From Aquimarina muelleri DSM 19832 (GTDB lineage Bacteria > Bacteroidota > Bacteroidia > Flavobacteriales > Flavobacteriaceae), in the NCBI RefSeq assembly GCF_000430665.1, contig NZ_AUML01000015.1, forward strand, positions 1 through 64,000: a DNA stretch of 64,000 nucleotides, given 5' to 3'. A program made the position numbers and the translations under genes. Shown piece after piece: positions 36,496 through 45,545 of the stretch (within the stretch, counting starts at the first letter, position 1; every line of letters starts with the position of its first letter). Below the pieces are notes generated by a model. It was not told the origin of the DNA and searched no databases. It worked only from the letters and a program-made list of their open reading frames with translations.

Positions 36496-36668
36496 GGGGT
36501 GTATAACAAATTTACTTATCTATTATCATTGTTAATGTGAAAATTTTGCGTGAGGGATTGGAGTGCAAATCCCACAGCCCGACAAAGGAGGAGCGAGGAA
36601 TTGAAACAGAAAGCCCGCCCCTTGTGGTCACGCCCAAATCTAAAAAAAGGAATTTGTCGTACACCTTA
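36496..36668. repeat. Structured intergenic element with terminal inverted repeats
   Basis: An outer pair GGTGTATAACAAATT (36498-36512) and AATTTGTCGTACACC (36651-36665) is complementary at 13 of 15 positions, plus one G-T. Inside it GCGTGA (36548-36553) pairs with TCACGC (36628-36633), and GGGATT (36554-36559) pairs with AATCCC (36568-36573). The central 36550-36635 is clearly more GC-rich than its surroundings and has no reading frame. It fits a MITE-like palindromic repeat or a structured RNA. Confidence 0.6.
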
Positions 36669-36741
36669 GATATTTTTGGACGAAAAGAGTAATTAATTTA
36701 CAGCCTCTTTATGTTTTTAAGGATATTAAGATAAAAGAGCT

Positions 36742-38487
36742 TCATCTTAATATCCTATATATAGGATATCGCATATGTGCTTTTTCATAATTATCGGATT
36801 GTTTATGTAACCAGTCTAATTGCATATACCAATTGTTAGCAAAAGCAGTATCTTTCTTCTTAAGTTCGAATTGTATTCGTAGTTTTTCATTGTTTTTTAA
36901 TAACTCAACAGCTTTATCTTCCCAAACGTAAGGTGAGAATCCTTCTTTTTGCTGTAAAATGGTATCAAAAAAATTCCAATTGAAAAAGGAATCTTTAGCT
37001 TCAGGTTCTAGAGTTTCAATAAGATATCTAAACGCTTTTTGATCTGTATTAACTAGGATGTCTCCTTTTTTAAACGTTATTTTTTCAATACTTGTATTAA
37101 CTGAGGTTTGATAATGTATGTAGTGTCCCTCAAAAGGATTTTTAGATGTTTGGTAATTTTTGATATGGTATACTTCTGCAGTAATAATAGAATCTTTTTT
37201 AAGAGTTTTAAATGTAACTTCGTTAATAGTCAATAAATTAATTACTCTAGACCATTCTTTTGGAACTATATAAGCTTTAGGTACTTTTATTTGAGTAGCG
37301 GGAGAAAAATAATTCTTATAATTAATTTTTCTTGTATACGGTTTATTTGGATAATACTTTAATCTCTTACCTCCAGTAATTTCACTATTTATAAATTCAC
37401 CTTCAAATCCTTTAAAATTGAATTCAGTGATTTTAGTAGTGTCTACGCTCCAATGTATCGGATAGTATTTTTGTTTCATTTGATTCGCAAAAGTTTTTTC
37501 TCGTAGTAAACGAATCTTATCTCCATCCTTTTCGAGAATATCTATCATAGATTTCATGAGCTGATGTGTTCCTTCTACTCTTTGCTTATAAGGTTTTAAC
37601 ATATGTGTTTCGACCATCATGCCCAAGGTATTCCATAATGTAGTGTATCCTGTTGAATATCTAGGAGAGTCCAGAAATTGACTCCATCCTTTATCTGGAG
37701 TTGTTCCCCAAACATTTACGTATGGGGTGATGTCCCAATTTTTAACTTTAAGTAAATTTTCTAATTGAGGGTGCATTTCCTGATGCAAATAATTTCCTAA
37801 TTCGCCACCTAGTTTATTATGTTGTGTAAATAAATGGGTAAGTGTATATGGGTAATCAGCTCCATTGCTGACATGATTATCTATGAAAACATCGGGTTGT
37901 ACTAAATGAAATATTTTAGCGAAAGTTTCTGCATTTTTTGTATCACTTTTTATAAAATCCCTATTTAAATCATAATTGCGCGCATTTCCTCTAAATCCAT
38001 ATGATTTAGGACCGTTTTGATTTGTTCTTGTTCCAGAATTTCGGTTTAGAGCACCACCAATATTATATATAGGTATGGTTGTTAGAACCGTGTTTTTAGG
38101 AATTTTTGTTTTGCCTTGAGCAAGGTCTCTAAACAATAACATGGTAGCGTCGATACCATCGCTTTCTCCAGGATGAATCCCATTATTTATAAAAAGAATA
38201 CGTTTAGATTCTCGTATTGTTTCAAAATCAAATATAGCATCTGGATTTAGAGTAATAATGTGTAAAGGATAACCACTATCTGTTGTGCCTATTTCTTGAA
38301 TATGAATTGCAGGGTATGTATCAGAAAGTTGTTTGTAGTAAGAGATTACCTCATGGTATGTAGGGGTTTCTGTACCCTTACTTTTTTCAAATAGTGTGAT
38401 AAAGTTGAGTTTTTGAGATTTTTTTGTATCAGAAGTAGTACAGGATAGAATGCTTAGAAAGCTGAAAAACAGAAGGAATTTTTGCAT
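36742..38487 (-). CDS. M14-family zinc carboxypeptidase-like lipoprotein
   Basis: The protein (581 residues from ATG 38487) starts MQKFLLFFSFLSILSCTTSD, a lipoprotein signal with Cys near residue 16. The M14 metal site is visible as NNGIHPGESDG (H-x-x-E) and later FIDNHVSNGADYPY for the third ligand. The C-terminal 200 residues have no recognised domain. It is probably an exported peptidase anchored in the outer membrane or periplasm. The longer frame adds 30 residues ahead of the signal peptide and is not favoured. Confidence 0.88.
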   Translation of the reverse strand: MQKFLLFFSFLSILSCTTSDTKKSQKLNFITLFEKSKGTETPTYHEVISYYKQLSDTYPAIHIQEIGTTDSGYPLHIITLNPDAIFDFETIRESKRILFINNGIHPGESDGIDATMLLFRDLAQGKTKIPKNTVLTTIPIYNIGGALNRNSGTRTNQNGPKSYGFRGNARNYDLNRDFIKSDTKNAETFAKIFHLVQPDVFIDNHVSNGADYPYTLTHLFTQHNKLGGELGNYLHQEMHPQLENLLKVKNWDITPYVNVWGTTPDKGWSQFLDSPRYSTGYTTLWNTLGMMVETHMLKPYKQRVEGTHQLMKSMIDILEKDGDKIRLLREKTFANQMKQKYYPIHWSVDTTKITEFNFKGFEGEFINSEITGGKRLKYYPNKPYTRKINYKNYFSPATQIKVPKAYIVPKEWSRVINLLTINEVTFKTLKKDSIITAEVYHIKNYQTSKNPFEGHYIHYQTSVNTSIEKITFKKGDILVNTDQKAFRYLIETLEPEAKDSFFNWNFFDTILQQKEGFSPYVWEDKAVELLKNNEKLRIQFELKKKDTAFANNWYMQLDWLHKQSDNYEKAHMRYPIYRILR

Positions 38488-38596
38488 TAGTATAGTGTAT
38501 AAAAAAGCTAAATATACTAAAGTTTTAAATTTTAAAACTCTATATGATAATTTAGAGTATAGTTTTAGGAGCGACAAGATAAGGTTCTTGTTTTAC

Positions 38597-38626
38597 TTGT
38601 AGGGCTATAAAATAACTGTATTTTTG
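38597..38626 (+). promoter_or_regulatory. Promoter of the SulP transporter gene
   Basis: TTG at 38597-38599, 19 bases, TATTTTTG at 38619-38626, an exact Bacteroidota promoter, 21 bp upstream of the ATG. Confidence 0.8.
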
Positions 38627-38646
38627 CACCTTTAAATATAATAACC

Positions 38647-40278
38647 ATGACTGAGTTTGTAAGAAAGATTATACCAAATGCAAAAGATGATGTGTTGGCA
38701 GGAATTACGGTATCATTAGCTATGATACCCGAAGTAGTGGCTTTTGCCTTTGTGGCTCAGATAGATCCTTTGGTGGCATTATCAGGAGCTTTTATTATAG
38801 GGTTGATAACAGCAATTTTTGGAGGTAGGCCAGGACTGATTTCTGGGGCGGCAGGTGCAGTAGCGGTTATTTTTGTCCATATGATATCAGAAGGACATGC
38901 CAAAGGAATGGCTTTTGATGTTCCTGTAGAAAATATGGGATATTATTATCTGTTAGGAACAGTAATACTAATGGGGATTATCCAAGTAGGAGCAGGAGTA
39001 TTAAAATTAGGACGTTTTGTGCGTTTGATACCACATTCTGTAATGATGGGATTTGTAAATGGTCTTGCTATTGTAATTTTTATCGCACAGGTAAAGATGT
39101 TTTCTCATAAAAAATTAGAAATAGGTGTTGATGGCGTAAAAAAATATATAAATATACCTATGGAAGGGACTGAGTTGTATACTACAATCGGTTTTGTTTT
39201 ACTCACAATGGGTATCGTTTGGTTATTGCCAAAGATAACAACCAAAATACCTGCAGCATTAACAGCAATATTAGTAACAACTACTGTTGTTATTTTAGGT
39301 AAATTTCAGGTAAGTACAGTGGGTTCTTATATTAGAGAAGGAGGAGGAGCTGGATTATCTGGGGAGTTTCCGACACCAAACATGGAGTTTTGGCAGTATA
39401 TACCTTTTACATTAGACACACTAACTTTTATATTGCCATACGCTTTTTTAGCTGCCTCAGTAGGATTAATTGAATCGTTAATGACAATGAATTTGGTAGA
39501 TGAACTTACAGAAACAAGAGGTAACGGTAATCGGGAATGTGTAGCTCAGGGAGCTGGAAACATTTTGAGTGGATTATTTGGAGGTACAGGAGGATGTGGT
39601 ATGATAGGACAGACTGTAATAAATATTAATGCAGGAGGTAGAGGAAGATTGTCTGGTGTAATGATGGCATTGACATTGTTAACATTTTTGTTATTTGCAG
39701 ATCAGTATATAGAGCAAGTTCCTATTGCAGCATTGGTAGGAGTAATGGTTATGATGGTGATAGAAACATTTGCATGGTCTAGTTTTCGTATTCTCAGAAA
39801 AATACCTAAGGCAGATGCAGCTGTATTGATTATCGTTTCTGCAGTAACTGTTATTTATGATTTAGCAATTGCTGTTTTTGTTGGAGTGATTATTTCTGCA
39901 TTGGTTTTTGCTTGGGAAAATGCAAAACGAATTCGTGCTCGTAAACATATAAAAGAAGATGGTACCAAGGTATATGAAATTTGGGGGCCATTGTTTTTTG
40001 GATCGATACAAGATTTTAATAACAAGTTTGATGTTAAAAATGATCCTGAATGTGTTGAAATCGATTTTATGGAATCCCGCGTGTCTGATCACTCTGCACT
40101 AGAGGCAATATTTACATTAGTAGGAAAATATCAAGATGCAGGCAAAAAAATCAAAATAAAACACCTTAGCGATGAGTGTCAGGCATTAATGATTAAAGCT
40201 TCTCCAAAATTAGCAGGTGTGATAGAACATGATATTGATGATCCAAGATATCATGTGATGGCAAAAGTTATGAAATAA
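38647..40278 (+). CDS. SulP-family anion transporter with STAS domain
   Basis: Secondary transporter for sulfate, bicarbonate or a similar anion. The 543-residue protein has about 10-12 membrane helices (from VLAGITVSLAMIPEVVAFAFVAQIDP, with GGRPGLISGAAGAVAVI), and NILSGLFGGTGGCGMIGQTVININAGGRGRLSG, followed from about 440 by a C-terminal cytoplasmic STAS domain (VYEIWGPLFFGSIQDFNNKFD, CVEIDFMESRVSDHSALEAIF). Substrate cannot be decided from sequence. Transcribed alone. Confidence 0.94.
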   Translation: MTEFVRKIIPNAKDDVLAGITVSLAMIPEVVAFAFVAQIDPLVALSGAFIIGLITAIFGGRPGLISGAAGAVAVIFVHMISEGHAKGMAFDVPVENMGYYYLLGTVILMGIIQVGAGVLKLGRFVRLIPHSVMMGFVNGLAIVIFIAQVKMFSHKKLEIGVDGVKKYINIPMEGTELYTTIGFVLLTMGIVWLLPKITTKIPAALTAILVTTTVVILGKFQVSTVGSYIREGGGAGLSGEFPTPNMEFWQYIPFTLDTLTFILPYAFLAASVGLIESLMTMNLVDELTETRGNGNRECVAQGAGNILSGLFGGTGGCGMIGQTVININAGGRGRLSGVMMALTLLTFLLFADQYIEQVPIAALVGVMVMMVIETFAWSSFRILRKIPKADAAVLIIVSAVTVIYDLAIAVFVGVIISALVFAWENAKRIRARKHIKEDGTKVYEIWGPLFFGSIQDFNNKFDVKNDPECVEIDFMESRVSDHSALEAIFTLVGKYQDAGKKIKIKHLSDECQALMIKASPKLAGVIEHDIDDPRYHVMAKVMK

Positions 40279-40372
40279 ATAAAGTGTTTTATTCTTTTTT
40301 TAAGAAGATTTAAAGAGAGTAAACAACGACTTAATACAATTTCAAAGTATTATTAAAATAATGCACTAATTA

Positions 40373-40412
40373 AAAAGAGGTTTATAATTTAAGAAAATTA
40401 TAAACCTCTTTA
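40373..40412. terminator. Bidirectional terminator
   Basis: AAGAGGTTTATAATTT pairs with AAATTATAAACCTCTT around a short loop between the convergent transporter and lipoprotein genes. Confidence 0.85.
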
Positions 40413-40458
40413 TTCCTTTAGAAAAGGAACCAGTATACGGTTTCTGTATTACCTAGTT

Positions 40459-41610
40459 TTATTTACTAGTTTTAACTTCAACTTTACTGTCCATATAAAT
40501 ATTAGAAGCAGGAAGTTGTTTTTCTATCTCAAAACTATATATGCTAGTAGCGGTGTCAAATTGTTTAGAATAGTTATTGGTAATACTATTTTTAGTAGTA
40601 CCATAGCTAAAACTTAGCTCACACATTTCATATCCTGCATTTACTTGATACTCTATTTTTAAAGTAGTATCACTTACAGATGCAATATTAATGTGACCTA
40701 TTTCTTCACTATTAGTAGTATCACATCCATCGAGATTTGTAATTAACTCAATACTAAATCCATCAGGGCCTTTAGCATCAATAAAAGAGTACGCTAAAAA
40801 AGTATAGAAAACATTATCCTCGCAAAATCCACATTGTTCATGGTATCCGTAAGCAGAAGTACAAGCAACTTCACATTTTTGTTTGCAATATTCAAAAGAT
40901 CTTACCCAATCTCCATAATAATAACAATTAGAATAGTGAGAATATCTATATCCTTGAGTTAAATTTTTGTTGTATGCAAAAGCAGTATAATAACAACGAC
41001 TATCTTTATTATACACCTTAGAATATGCTATTATTTCGAAGCAATCCAGATCTATAGAAGATAGTGGGATCACATAAGTAGCCTTCTTCATTCCGCCATA
41101 GTAATAAGGAAAAGCCTTGTAGTTAAATTTGCTAAGATTAGGAAAACCATTAGAGTAAAAAGGTATGTTTTCTTTTGCTCCTATATAAAGATATACTTTC
41201 TTCATAAGGTTACGACTATTGGCTTCAAAATTTAGATATAGATTTTCACCATCATTAGATACAGTAACATTACCAACTTGTAGCTTTCTAGAACCAACTA
41301 ATAAAGGCATACTTGTAGTGTTACCACAAGCTTCAATATCAACATCAGATGGTCTAAGTAGTGTATAGTTGCAGTGCCCGTATGTTTTTGCACCAGGTGT
41401 AGTTGTAGTAGGAGCTTCCTCTTCTCCTTCTAGCTCTTCATCATTTAAGCCTTCAGAGCCATCGTTTTTAACAAAATCAGGTTCAATATTAGTTTTTTCA
41501 GATTCTAAAATAATTTCATCTTTAATAACTTCATTTTCTTCTTTGCTACAAGAAGCAAAAATTAAAAATAAAGCAATAAAAGAATACCCCAATAAGTACT
41601 TTTTTTTCAT
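40459..41610 (-). CDS. Cys-rich surface lipoprotein of unknown function
   Basis: The 383-residue precursor has a lipoprotein signal (LIFASCSKEENE, Cys about 21) and an acidic/Thr-rich linker (GEEEAPTTTTPG). The mature part has about 15 Cys, including a dense segment YCKQKCEVACTSAYGYHEQCGFCED, probably disulfide-bonded, and many Tyr. No enzymatic motif is seen. The exported, disulfide-rich architecture suggests a cell-surface or outer-membrane location. Confidence 0.75.
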   Translation of the reverse strand: MKKKYLLGYSFIALFLIFASCSKEENEVIKDEIILESEKTNIEPDFVKNDGSEGLNDEELEGEEEAPTTTTPGAKTYGHCNYTLLRPSDVDIEACGNTTSMPLLVGSRKLQVGNVTVSNDGENLYLNFEANSRNLMKKVYLYIGAKENIPFYSNGFPNLSKFNYKAFPYYYGGMKKATYVIPLSSIDLDCFEIIAYSKVYNKDSRCYYTAFAYNKNLTQGYRYSHYSNCYYYGDWVRSFEYCKQKCEVACTSAYGYHEQCGFCEDNVFYTFLAYSFIDAKGPDGFSIELITNLDGCDTTNSEEIGHINIASVSDTTLKIEYQVNAGYEMCELSFSYGTTKNSITNNYSKQFDTATSIYSFEIEKQLPASNIYMDSKVEVKTSK

Positions 41611-42007
41611 AATAAGTGTTTTTGATTAATTTGTTTACATTGATAATAATGAAAGCAAAGTTAACAAGAATTTATGATGTGTATAACTAAAAGAAAGAAT
41701 AAAACAGGTGTATTAAATTGATAACCAGTGGTATAAGGGTATTCTTACAAATGAAGTTTTAGTTTAGGCTAAAAAGCAAATAAATCTGTTAGAAGTAAGA
41801 GGATCGTTGTTTTTTTATGGGGAAATTTCACACTAAAAAAGAGGGAATTTTCTTCGTTTATAAAGAGAGGTAAAAAAATAATTATAAATAAAAATATTTA
41901 ATTAGAGATGAAAGCAGCATTTTTCTGCATAACCTTCTTTATTTATTATGAGTTTATTTCAGTAAATATGATGTATATTTCGATTCTAAAATAGAATTAG
42001 TAAGTAA
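41611..42007. other. Gene-free stretch between divergent genes
   Basis: Contains the -7 box of the Cys-rich lipoprotein gene at 41656-41663. The rest is AT-rich with no frame, tRNA or strong hairpin. A promoter for the Lgt-like/radical SAM operon must lie here, but I see no exact TANNTTTG match for it. Confidence 0.4.
41656..41663 (-). promoter_or_regulatory. -7 promoter box of the Cys-rich lipoprotein gene
   Basis: The minus strand reads TAACTTTG, matching TANNTTTG, 46 bp upstream of the ATG at 41610. Confidence 0.5.
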
Positions 42008-42748
42008 ATGAATATCCCTTTTGAACCTGTTTTTTTTGGATATAAAATAAATGTTCATTTGATTTTAGAGTATGCAGCCTTTTTTATAGGTTTTCGATAT
42101 TATATATACCTTAAAAAAAACAAGCAAGATTCTATTTCTTCGGCAAACAGACTTTCTATAATTATAGGGGCGATATTTGGGGCGTTTTTTGGCTCCCGAA
42201 TTATTGGTTTTTTAGAAAACCCTGTGTTTTCTTTTACTCCAGAGTATATAATTCAATTATTAAATGTAAAAACAATCATGGGTGGGCTTTTTGGCGGTTT
42301 GCTCGGAGTAGAATTGGCAAAGAAGGTAATTAAAGAAAAAAAATCTTCTGGGGATTTATTTACGTTTCCGATTATATTAGGGATTCTTATAGGAAGAATA
42401 GGTTGTTTTTTGGCAGGAATTACTGAGTTTACGTATGGTAAGCAAACTTTGTCTATTTTAGGAATGGATTTAGGAGATGGAATTCTAAGATACCCAATAG
42501 CTTTATTTGAAGTTGTTTTTCTGATCATTTTATGGGGTGTTTTAAAGCGAGTTCAATCTGGATCTAAACTAGAAAGTGGAACTCTATTTAAATATTTCAT
42601 GATCTTTTATTTTTTATTTCGATTCTGTATCGAATTTTTAAAACCAAATACATTTTTAATTCTAGGTCTTAGTAGTATTCAATATTTATGTATATTATGC
42701 TTAGTTTATTATAATAAAACCATTAGATCACTATTATATGCCCGTTAG
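42008..42748 (+). CDS. Lgt-like integral membrane protein lacking the HGA motif
   Basis: The 246-residue polytopic protein is related to prolipoprotein diacylglyceryl transferase: GRIGCFLAGITE (129-140), RYPIALFE (161-168) and RFCIEF (205-210) match GRxGNFxNxE, RHPAQLYE and RFIVEY of the true Lgt at 542-1471. The SHGAA segment with the essential His is replaced by MGGLFGGLLG (91-100), and GNFxN by GCFLAG. It is therefore probably not a normal Lgt but may bind a similar phospholipid glycerol headgroup. It overlaps the radical SAM gene by 11 bases. Confidence 0.85.
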   Translation: MNIPFEPVFFGYKINVHLILEYAAFFIGFRYYIYLKKNKQDSISSANRLSIIIGAIFGAFFGSRIIGFLENPVFSFTPEYIIQLLNVKTIMGGLFGGLLGVELAKKVIKEKKSSGDLFTFPIILGILIGRIGCFLAGITEFTYGKQTLSILGMDLGDGILRYPIALFEVVFLIILWGVLKRVQSGSKLESGTLFKYFMIFYFLFRFCIEFLKPNTFLILGLSSIQYLCILCLVYYNKTIRSLLYAR

Positions 42749-44132
42749 AGATTATACCTATTACGATTTTACATTAAGTTTATGTCCTACTTGTCTTAAA
42801 AGGATTGATGCAAAAATTGTTTTTGAAGAAGATAAAGTGTTTATGCTAAAACGTTGTCCTGAGCATGGTCGATCTAAAGTTTTGATTGCAGATGATATAG
42901 AATATTATAAAAATATCAGAAACTACAATAAACCATCAGAATTTCCTTATAAGTTTAATACCGCTACTGATTATGGTTGTCCTTATGATTGTGGATTATG
43001 CCCAGATCATGAACAACATTCTTGTTTGACTATTATAGAAGTAACAGATAGATGTAATTTAACGTGTCCTACTTGTTATGCATCCTCATCTCCTCATTAT
43101 GGAAGACATCGATCATTAGAGGAAATTAAAAAAATGCTGGATACTATTGTAGAAAATGAAAAAGAGCCAGATGTTGTTCAAATAAGTGGGGGAGAACCAA
43201 CGATACATCCTCAGTTTTTTGAAATTTTGGATTATGCTAAACAATTGCCAATTCGGCATCTTATGCTAAATACTAATGGTATTCGTATAGCAAAAGACAG
43301 TAAGTTTGCAAAGAGATTGGCAGACTATATGCCAGATTTTGAAGTTTATTTACAGTTTGATGCTTTGGATACAGAAGTTCTAAAAAAATTAAGAGGAGAG
43401 GATCTTACTGAAGTTAGAAAGCAAGCTATTAAAAATCTAAACGATGTAAACCTGTCTACCACATTAGTAGTTACTTTAGAAAACGGTTTGAATGATCATT
43501 TAATAGGAGATATATTAACTTTTGCTACGCAACAAAAATGTGTTAGAGGAGTTACATTTCAGCCTACTCAAATAGCAGGAAGACTTGAAGATTTTAATAC
43601 ACAAACGGATAGGATAACATTAACAGAGGTAAGAAGAAAAATTTTGGAACAATTTCCTGTTTTTGAATCCGATGACCTTATTCCTGTTCCTTGTAATCCA
43701 GATGCTCTGGTAATGGGATATGCATTAAAGAATGAAGAAGGGATTTTGCCTTTAACAAGGTATATAAATCCAGCAGATCTTTTAGATAATGGTAAAAACA
43801 CTATTGTGTATGAGCAAGACGAAGAACTACATGGCAAAGTTTTAGAATTGTTTAGTACAGGAAACTCTGTAGAAACAGCCTCAGAAAACTTAAAATCTAT
43901 TATGTGTTGTTTGCCAGAGATAGATGCACCAGATTTAGGGTATGATAACTTATTTAGGATTATAATTATGCAATTTATAGATGCTTATAATTTTGATGTA
44001 CGAGCAATCAAAAAATCTTGCGTGCATATTGTAAATAAGGACTATAAAATAATCCCATTCGAAACTATGAACTTGTTTTATAGAGATGATAAACAAGAGT
44101 ACTTAGAACAATTAAGAAAAGAAACCATATGA
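42738..44132 (+). CDS. Radical SAM enzyme of the Tes/MJ0619-like group
   Basis: The 464-residue protein opens with a zinc-ribbon-like Cys set (C16, C19, C40-PEHG), then YGCPYDCGLCPDHEQHSC (C81, C85, C88, C96) for an auxiliary cluster, then the radical SAM CNLTCPTC (C106, C110, C113), the GGEPT motif and C-terminal Cys (VPCNPDA, MCCLPEID, KSCVHIV). This combination is known from archaeal tetraether-lipid synthase Tes and MJ0619. A carbon-carbon coupling or alkylation on lipid chains is inferred, strengthened by the overlapping Lgt-like gene, but not shown. It overlaps the next gene by four bases. Confidence 0.85.
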   Translation: MPVRDYTYYDFTLSLCPTCLKRIDAKIVFEEDKVFMLKRCPEHGRSKVLIADDIEYYKNIRNYNKPSEFPYKFNTATDYGCPYDCGLCPDHEQHSCLTIIEVTDRCNLTCPTCYASSSPHYGRHRSLEEIKKMLDTIVENEKEPDVVQISGGEPTIHPQFFEILDYAKQLPIRHLMLNTNGIRIAKDSKFAKRLADYMPDFEVYLQFDALDTEVLKKLRGEDLTEVRKQAIKNLNDVNLSTTLVVTLENGLNDHLIGDILTFATQQKCVRGVTFQPTQIAGRLEDFNTQTDRITLTEVRRKILEQFPVFESDDLIPVPCNPDALVMGYALKNEEGILPLTRYINPADLLDNGKNTIVYEQDEELHGKVLELFSTGNSVETASENLKSIMCCLPEIDAPDLGYDNLFRIIIMQFIDAYNFDVRAIKKSCVHIVNKDYKIIPFETMNLFYRDDKQEYLEQLRKETI

Positions 44133-44347
44133 TAACTAATACTATTTTATTAGAAGTAGGAAACCTTGACGGATTAGTTTATTTCCTCCTTTTGATTCTT
44201 TTAGGGCCTGCAATTTTTTTAGCAATAATTGGCTTGATATTGTTTAAAACACAATATCGTAAAGCAGGAAAAATTTTCTTTATTCTTTCTGGAGTATACT
44301 TAGTAGTTGGATTAGGAATCTGTGGAGTTCTTTTGACCGGTTTTTAG
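44129..44347 (+). CDS. Small two-helix membrane protein
   Basis: The 72-residue product has two hydrophobic helices (about 15-38 and 48-70) joined by a short basic loop KTQYRKAGK. Its ATGA overlap with the radical SAM stop makes it the third member of a tightly coupled operon. No family is recognised. It could be a membrane anchor or subunit for the radical SAM enzyme (inference). Confidence 0.75.
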   Translation: MITNTILLEVGNLDGLVYFLLLILLGPAIFLAIIGLILFKTQYRKAGKIFFILSGVYLVVGLGICGVLLTGF

Positions 44348-44360
44348 AAAGAATTGAATT

Positions 44361-45182
44361 CTAAGTTTTTTCTAAAAGATACATGTTTTCATTAAGTATC
44401 TGATTTTTGTCCTTGAAAGCACTATCTGGAATATAGATTTTTGATAATTGAAATTCATCTATATGTTCTTTTAGTAGATATCCTTCTATATTTTCATAAT
44501 ACGAAGTAGGAATTGTTTGATGAGCAAAAGAGTCATTAGTATCGTTATTGCTATCAAAATATTTTAATAAACGATTGTAGACATCTGTATGTTTAACTTC
44601 TGGTAAATAGGATACACTGCCAACTAAATCTCCTGGGTTTTGTAATTCTTTAAAAACTTTAAATAATTTATTTGTGGTATTTTGATCCAGAAAAAAAAGA
44701 ACGCCTTCTAAAAGAATAAAAATGGGTTTGTTTTTTATTAAAGGACGCAGAGTTTCGATGATTTCTTTTTCTGTCCTTTGATTAAAGTCAATTGCAGAAT
44801 ATTGGATTTCCCGATAAGGAAGTTTTCCTTCGAGAACCCACGAATCAATTTTCTCTTTTTTATAGTCAATAATGTCCTGCTTGTCAATTTCGATAGTAGA
44901 TACATTATCTTCCACAAGAAATTGATACATACTAAAACCAGAACCAAAATTTATTAGAGTTCCTCCATTATTTTTTGTAAAAAAAGAACGCATTTGCTCA
45001 TAAAAAAAACGATTTCTAATACTATGTAAAATAGCTTCATCTTTAGAAATTGTTTCTAATATAGAAGGAATTAAAGTGTCGGTTTTAGGATTGTTCCATA
45101 ATTCAGCATAAATATCTTTACTTATATCTTCGTGATACGACCGATATGTAGAAACTATAAAAGCGGTTTCATGTATTTGCAT
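44361..45182 (-). CDS. LCM-type class I SAM-dependent methyltransferase
   Basis: The 273-residue protein starts with HETAFIVSTYRSYHEDISKDIYA and has IRNRFFYEQMRSFF, then the SAM-binding GGTLINFGSGFSMYQFLVEDNVSTIEIDKQ and the acceptor-side ILLEGVLFFLDQNT. This is the leucine carboxyl methyltransferase (PPM/LCM) fold; substrate unknown. It is convergent with the radical SAM operon. The next gene on its strand is the basic-tailed small protein 33 bp upstream. Confidence 0.85.
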   Translation of the reverse strand: MQIHETAFIVSTYRSYHEDISKDIYAELWNNPKTDTLIPSILETISKDEAILHSIRNRFFYEQMRSFFTKNNGGTLINFGSGFSMYQFLVEDNVSTIEIDKQDIIDYKKEKIDSWVLEGKLPYREIQYSAIDFNQRTEKEIIETLRPLIKNKPIFILLEGVLFFLDQNTTNKLFKVFKELQNPGDLVGSVSYLPEVKHTDVYNRLLKYFDSNNDTNDSFAHQTIPTSYYENIEGYLLKEHIDEFQLSKIYIPDSAFKDKNQILNENMYLLEKT

Positions 45183-45215
45183 TGATATTTTTTAAGAATT
45201 ATAGTATTTAAAACA

Positions 45216-45512
45216 TCAAAAACGTGTTTTTCTTTTTCCAAAATACCCGTTTTTTATTTTCTCGGTATAAGTTTGCGTTGCTTTTGTAGTATCCTCAGCA
45301 GTTATTTGAGCAACAGACTCCAAAGTTTCTTCTTTTTTTGAAGAACTCTTTATTTCTTGTTTTGTTAACCGATCTATTATCTCTGAGATATCTTCTTTAC
45401 TTTCAGTGTTTTTAGAAATTTTACCATTTGCTATTCGGTAAGAAGCAAAATCCTTTTTTCTTTTTTCTAAAATTGTTTTTAATTCTGAACTAGGTAATGT
45501 TGTTAAGGTCAT
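45216..45512 (-). CDS. Small protein with basic C terminus, unknown function
   Basis: From ATG 45512 the product has 98 residues (MTLTTLPSSELKTILEKRKKDFASY...), mainly charged and helical, ending in KNGYFGKRKTRF. A -7 box at 45538-45545 sits between this ATG and the upstream ATG of the longest frame (45554), so the shorter form is preferred. It lies 33 bp upstream of the LCM methyltransferase and divergent from the roadblock genes. No family recognised. Confidence 0.65.
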   Translation of the reverse strand: MTLTTLPSSELKTILEKRKKDFASYRIANGKISKNTESKEDISEIIDRLTKQEIKSSSKKEETLESVAQITAEDTTKATQTYTEKIKNGYFGKRKTRF

Positions 45513-45537
45513 AAAATCATTATATATTTGGGTATGA

Positions 45538-45545
45538 CAAATATA
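45538..45545 (-). promoter_or_regulatory. -7 promoter box of the small protein/methyltransferase unit
   Basis: The minus strand reads TATATTTG, matching TANNTTTG, 25 bp upstream of the ATG at 45512. Confidence 0.5.
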
